Shown piece by piece: positions 21,855 to 23,979 of a DNA stretch of 23,979 nucleotides. Position 1 is the first letter of the stretch. Each line of letters begins with the position of its first letter. The notes under the pieces were generated by a model, which saw only the letters and a list, made by a program, of their open reading frames with translations, ran no database searches and was not told where the DNA came from. The stretch comes from Spirochaetaceae bacterium. GTDB lineage: Bacteria; Spirochaetota; Spirochaetia; Treponematales; Breznakiellaceae. A program made the translations under genes and the position numbers. The DNA is taken from positions 1-23,979 of the forward strand of contig JAIRSS010000170.1 in NCBI GenBank assembly GCA_031255315.1, in the 5' to 3' direction.

Positions 21855-23979
21855 CTACCGGCTTGAACTTTGAAGACGAACTAAACGGGCCCCAGTTCCA
21901 GGCGGTAAAGACCCTGGACGGGGCCGTACTCATCATAGCCGGCGCCGGGTCCGGGAAGACCCGGGTGATCACCTACCGTATCGCCTACATGCTTGAAAAG
22001 GGAATACCCCAATCGGCGATTCTGGCCCTTACCTTCACCAACAAGGCGGCCCGGGAAATGGAAACCCGGGTAAAGGAGCTTACAGGGCGGAAGCTCCAGA
22101 ACCTGACGGTGAGCACCTTTCACGCCTTTGGAGTTAAAGTCCTCCGGGAGGAAATCGAAGTCTTGGGGTACCGGAAGAATTTTTCGATTTACGATGAAAC
22201 CGACCGGAACCAGCTTATCAAGGACAGCCTGAGGGAATGCCGGATTTCCACCGAGAAGGTGGACCTCTACGCCCTGGCGCAGCTCTTTTCCAACGTGAAA
22301 ATCGGCCGCCTGGACTGGGGAAAGGGCGCGGATTCCGCCTACGAAGGGGTTTACCAGGAATATCAGCAGGGGCTCAAAGTCTTCAACGCCCTGGATTTTG
22401 ACGATCTTCTAACGCTGCCTATCCGTATCTTTGAGGAACGCCCGGATATCCTCCAAAAATACCGTAAACGCTACCGGTACATTATGGTGGACGAATTTCA
22501 GGACACGAGCCTTACCCAGTACCGGCTCATGCGGCTGTTGGCCCTGGGCTGCCCGCCCCGCCCGGACCTCCCCCCCGCCGCCGGGACCGGGGAGCCTGAA
22601 AAACCCGCCGCTAATGTCTGCGTTGTAGGAGACGATGATCAGTCCATCTATTCTTGGCGGGGAGCCAACTACGAAAACATCCTTTTGTTTGAGCGGGATT
22701 TTCCGGGGATGACGGAAATCAAGCTGGAACAGAACTACCGCTCCACCTCCACTATCCTGGAGGCGGCCAACGGGGTCATAGCCAACAACTCCAACCGGAA
22801 GGAAAAGACCCTCTGGTCCGGCAATTCAGGGGGTAAACCCATAGAACTCTTCCACCCTGAAAACGAAAACGCCGAGGCGGACTTCATCGCGGAGCAGATT
22901 CGGGAACTGCGGGTCAGAGAAGGGCTCAAATACGACGATTTCGGGGTGCTTATCCGCACCAACTCCATGACCCGGCGGCTGGAGGAATCTTTTTTGGCGC
23001 AAAACATCCCGTACCGGGTGTCCGGGGGGACCAGCTTCTTTCAGCGCAAGGAGATTAAGGACATTCTCTCGTACCTCCGGGTAATCGCCAATTCCGATGA
23101 TGACGTGAACCTCCTCAGGATCATCAACACCCCCCGGCGGGGAATCGGGAAAACCACGGTAAGCGCCCTAACGGAGCTTGCCCGGAAAAACCATTCCTCC
23201 CTGTGGGACGCCCTGAAGCGGGCCAGCTACGTCCAAACCCAATCCCGGAGCGCCGGGGAAGCCCTGCTTGGCGCCCTGCTCTTTGAGGACCTGCCGGCCT
23301 CCAAAGGCGAAGGGGCGGACAAGGGCGCGGCCCAGGGCAAGGCCGATATGGAGAGCTTCCTGTCCCTTATCGAGCGGTTCAAAAACGAAATTTTGGGCAA
23401 AAAACCCGGCCCGAACGGAAAATTTTCCCTGTCCCAAAAAGTACGGAGTTTGGTGGACGCTGTAGATTACTGGTCGTACCTCGTTACGGAATACAACAAA
23501 AACGAAAAGATAGCCCGGTGGAAATTCCTCAACATCGAAAGCCTTATCCGGTCTATCGAGACGTGGGAACAGGATCCGGACAACCTGGATCCCTCCCTGT
23601 ACCCCTACTTGAACCGTATAAGCCTGATTACCCGGGACGACGGGGAGGATGAGACGGATACGGGGAAAGTGAACCTGATGACCATACACGCTTCCAAAGG
23701 GCTGGAGTTCCCCGTGGTTTTTATCGCCGGCGCCGAAGACGGGATCATTCCCCACGCCAGGAGCCTGGAGGAAGGGGACGGCGACCTGGAGGAAGAGCGG
23801 CGGCTTTTCTACGTGGCTATCACCAGGGCCAGGGACAAACTCTATATCACAAGCTGTTTGAAACGCCGGCGTATGCAAAACACCGCCGATTGCGTCCCCT
23901 CACCGTTCCTTACGGAAATCCCCGCTCATCTGGTGGAATATCATGAGGCTAATCCCGAAATGGAAGCGGTTGAAGTGGA
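21851..23979 (+). CDS. UvrD/Rep/PcrA-type superfamily-1 helicase, 3' end outside window
   Basis: The frame is open from GTG 21851 to the window edge (709 codons), so the C-terminus is missing. It shows every 3'-5' helicase motif. NGPQFQAV is the Q motif and GAGSGKT (31-37) is Walker A. LTFTNKAAREM, the DEFQDTS box (214-220), VVGDDDQSIYSWRGAN (from about residue 258), LEQNYRST, NTPRRGIGKTT, TIHASKGLEFPVVFI and RRLFYVAITRARD follow. The DDDQSIYSWRGA form resembles Rep; the overall size also fits PcrA or UvrD, so I give no symbol. These enzymes unwind DNA in repair and at blocked forks. GGAGG lies four bases before GTG. A Pro-rich insert of about 20 residues (PPRPDLPPAAGTGEPEKPAA) separates motifs II and III. 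Confidence 0.95.
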   Translation, partial: MTTGLNFEDELNGPQFQAVKTLDGAVLIIAGAGSGKTRVITYRIAYMLEKGIPQSAILALTFTNKAAREMETRVKELTGRKLQNLTVSTFHAFGVKVLREEIEVLGYRKNFSIYDETDRNQLIKDSLRECRISTEKVDLYALAQLFSNVKIGRLDWGKGADSAYEGVYQEYQQGLKVFNALDFDDLLTLPIRIFEERPDILQKYRKRYRYIMVDEFQDTSLTQYRLMRLLALGCPPRPDLPPAAGTGEPEKPAANVCVVGDDDQSIYSWRGANYENILLFERDFPGMTEIKLEQNYRSTSTILEAANGVIANNSNRKEKTLWSGNSGGKPIELFHPENENAEADFIAEQIRELRVREGLKYDDFGVLIRTNSMTRRLEESFLAQNIPYRVSGGTSFFQRKEIKDILSYLRVIANSDDDVNLLRIINTPRRGIGKTTVSALTELARKNHSSLWDALKRASYVQTQSRSAGEALLGALLFEDLPASKGEGADKGAAQGKADMESFLSLIERFKNEILGKKPGPNGKFSLSQKVRSLVDAVDYWSYLVTEYNKNEKIARWKFLNIESLIRSIETWEQDPDNLDPSLYPYLNRISLITRDDGEDETDTGKVNLMTIHASKGLEFPVVFIAGAEDGIIPHARSLEEGDGDLEEERRLFYVAITRARDKLYITSCLKRRRMQNTADCVPSPFLTEIPAHLVEYHEANPEMEAVEV

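Noticed and set aside
1..23979. CRISPR array or prophage
   Set aside because: No regularly spaced direct repeats, and no phage structural, integrase or lysis genes were seen.

Overview
The window is a stretch of ordinary bacterial chromosome, dense in genes and fairly rich in G+C. It most likely comes from a spirochaete, and a Treponema-like one (the termite-gut lineages are my best guess). Four things point that way. Rho carries a roughly 200-residue low-complexity N-terminal extension. A 29-residue Cox24/bS22-type basic protein is present. Rex, bactofilin, Lnt and rho-rpmE occur together. A lipoprotein starts with a Treponema-like signal peptide and lipobox. This assignment comes from recognising protein families, not from a search.

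Layout. 2-718: a six-helix membrane protein, probably an ABC-2-type permease, at the left edge. 719-1397: a gene-poor scar holding the C-terminal end of an ISAs1-family transposase. 1398-6192 (plus): pgeF (multicopper polyphenol oxidase/peptidoglycan-editing family), argS, rex and a stand-alone RlmK-type 23S rRNA methyltransferase. Three copies of a palindromic repeat lie between these genes. 13342-6179 (minus): a long co-directional block. In order of transcription it is a 56-residue zinc-ribbon protein, rpsT, an HU-family protein, lnt, a response regulator, a bactofilin, pncC (CinA C-terminal type), rho and rpmE. HU, lnt and the response regulator are joined by ATGA stop/start overlaps. 13758-15910 (plus): the Cox24-like small protein, with its own terminator, and dxs. 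19527-15915 (minus): a helicase and nuclease pair that matches MrfA and MrfB (YprA/YprB), the mitomycin-repair factors of Bacillus subtilis. 20558-19863 (minus): a lipoprotein with two similar GIW domains, divergent from an XRE-type regulator (20701-21063). 21213 to the right edge (plus): rdgB (XTP/dITP pyrophosphatase), overlapping a UvrD/Rep/PcrA-type helicase that runs off the window.

How the genes fit together. Most of the window is housekeeping: translation (argS, rpsT, rpmE, the RlmK homologue, the Cox24-like protein), transcription termination (rho), isoprenoid precursors (dxs), the cell envelope (pgeF, lnt, bactofilin, lipoprotein) and genome maintenance (mrfA-mrfB, rdgB, the UvrD-like helicase, HU). 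The two DNA-maintenance groups flank the lipoprotein/XRE pair. I see no CRISPR array, prophage, rRNA or tRNA.

The less ordinary content is the following: the mrfAB pair with an apparently leaderless promoter; a repeat family whose two best copies show compensatory base changes in a stem; mutually exclusive hairpins after argS; an AT-hook-like motif in the Rho extension; two very small genes (56 and 29 codons); and two convergent gene ends with almost no intergenic space. I found no clearly new multi-gene system.
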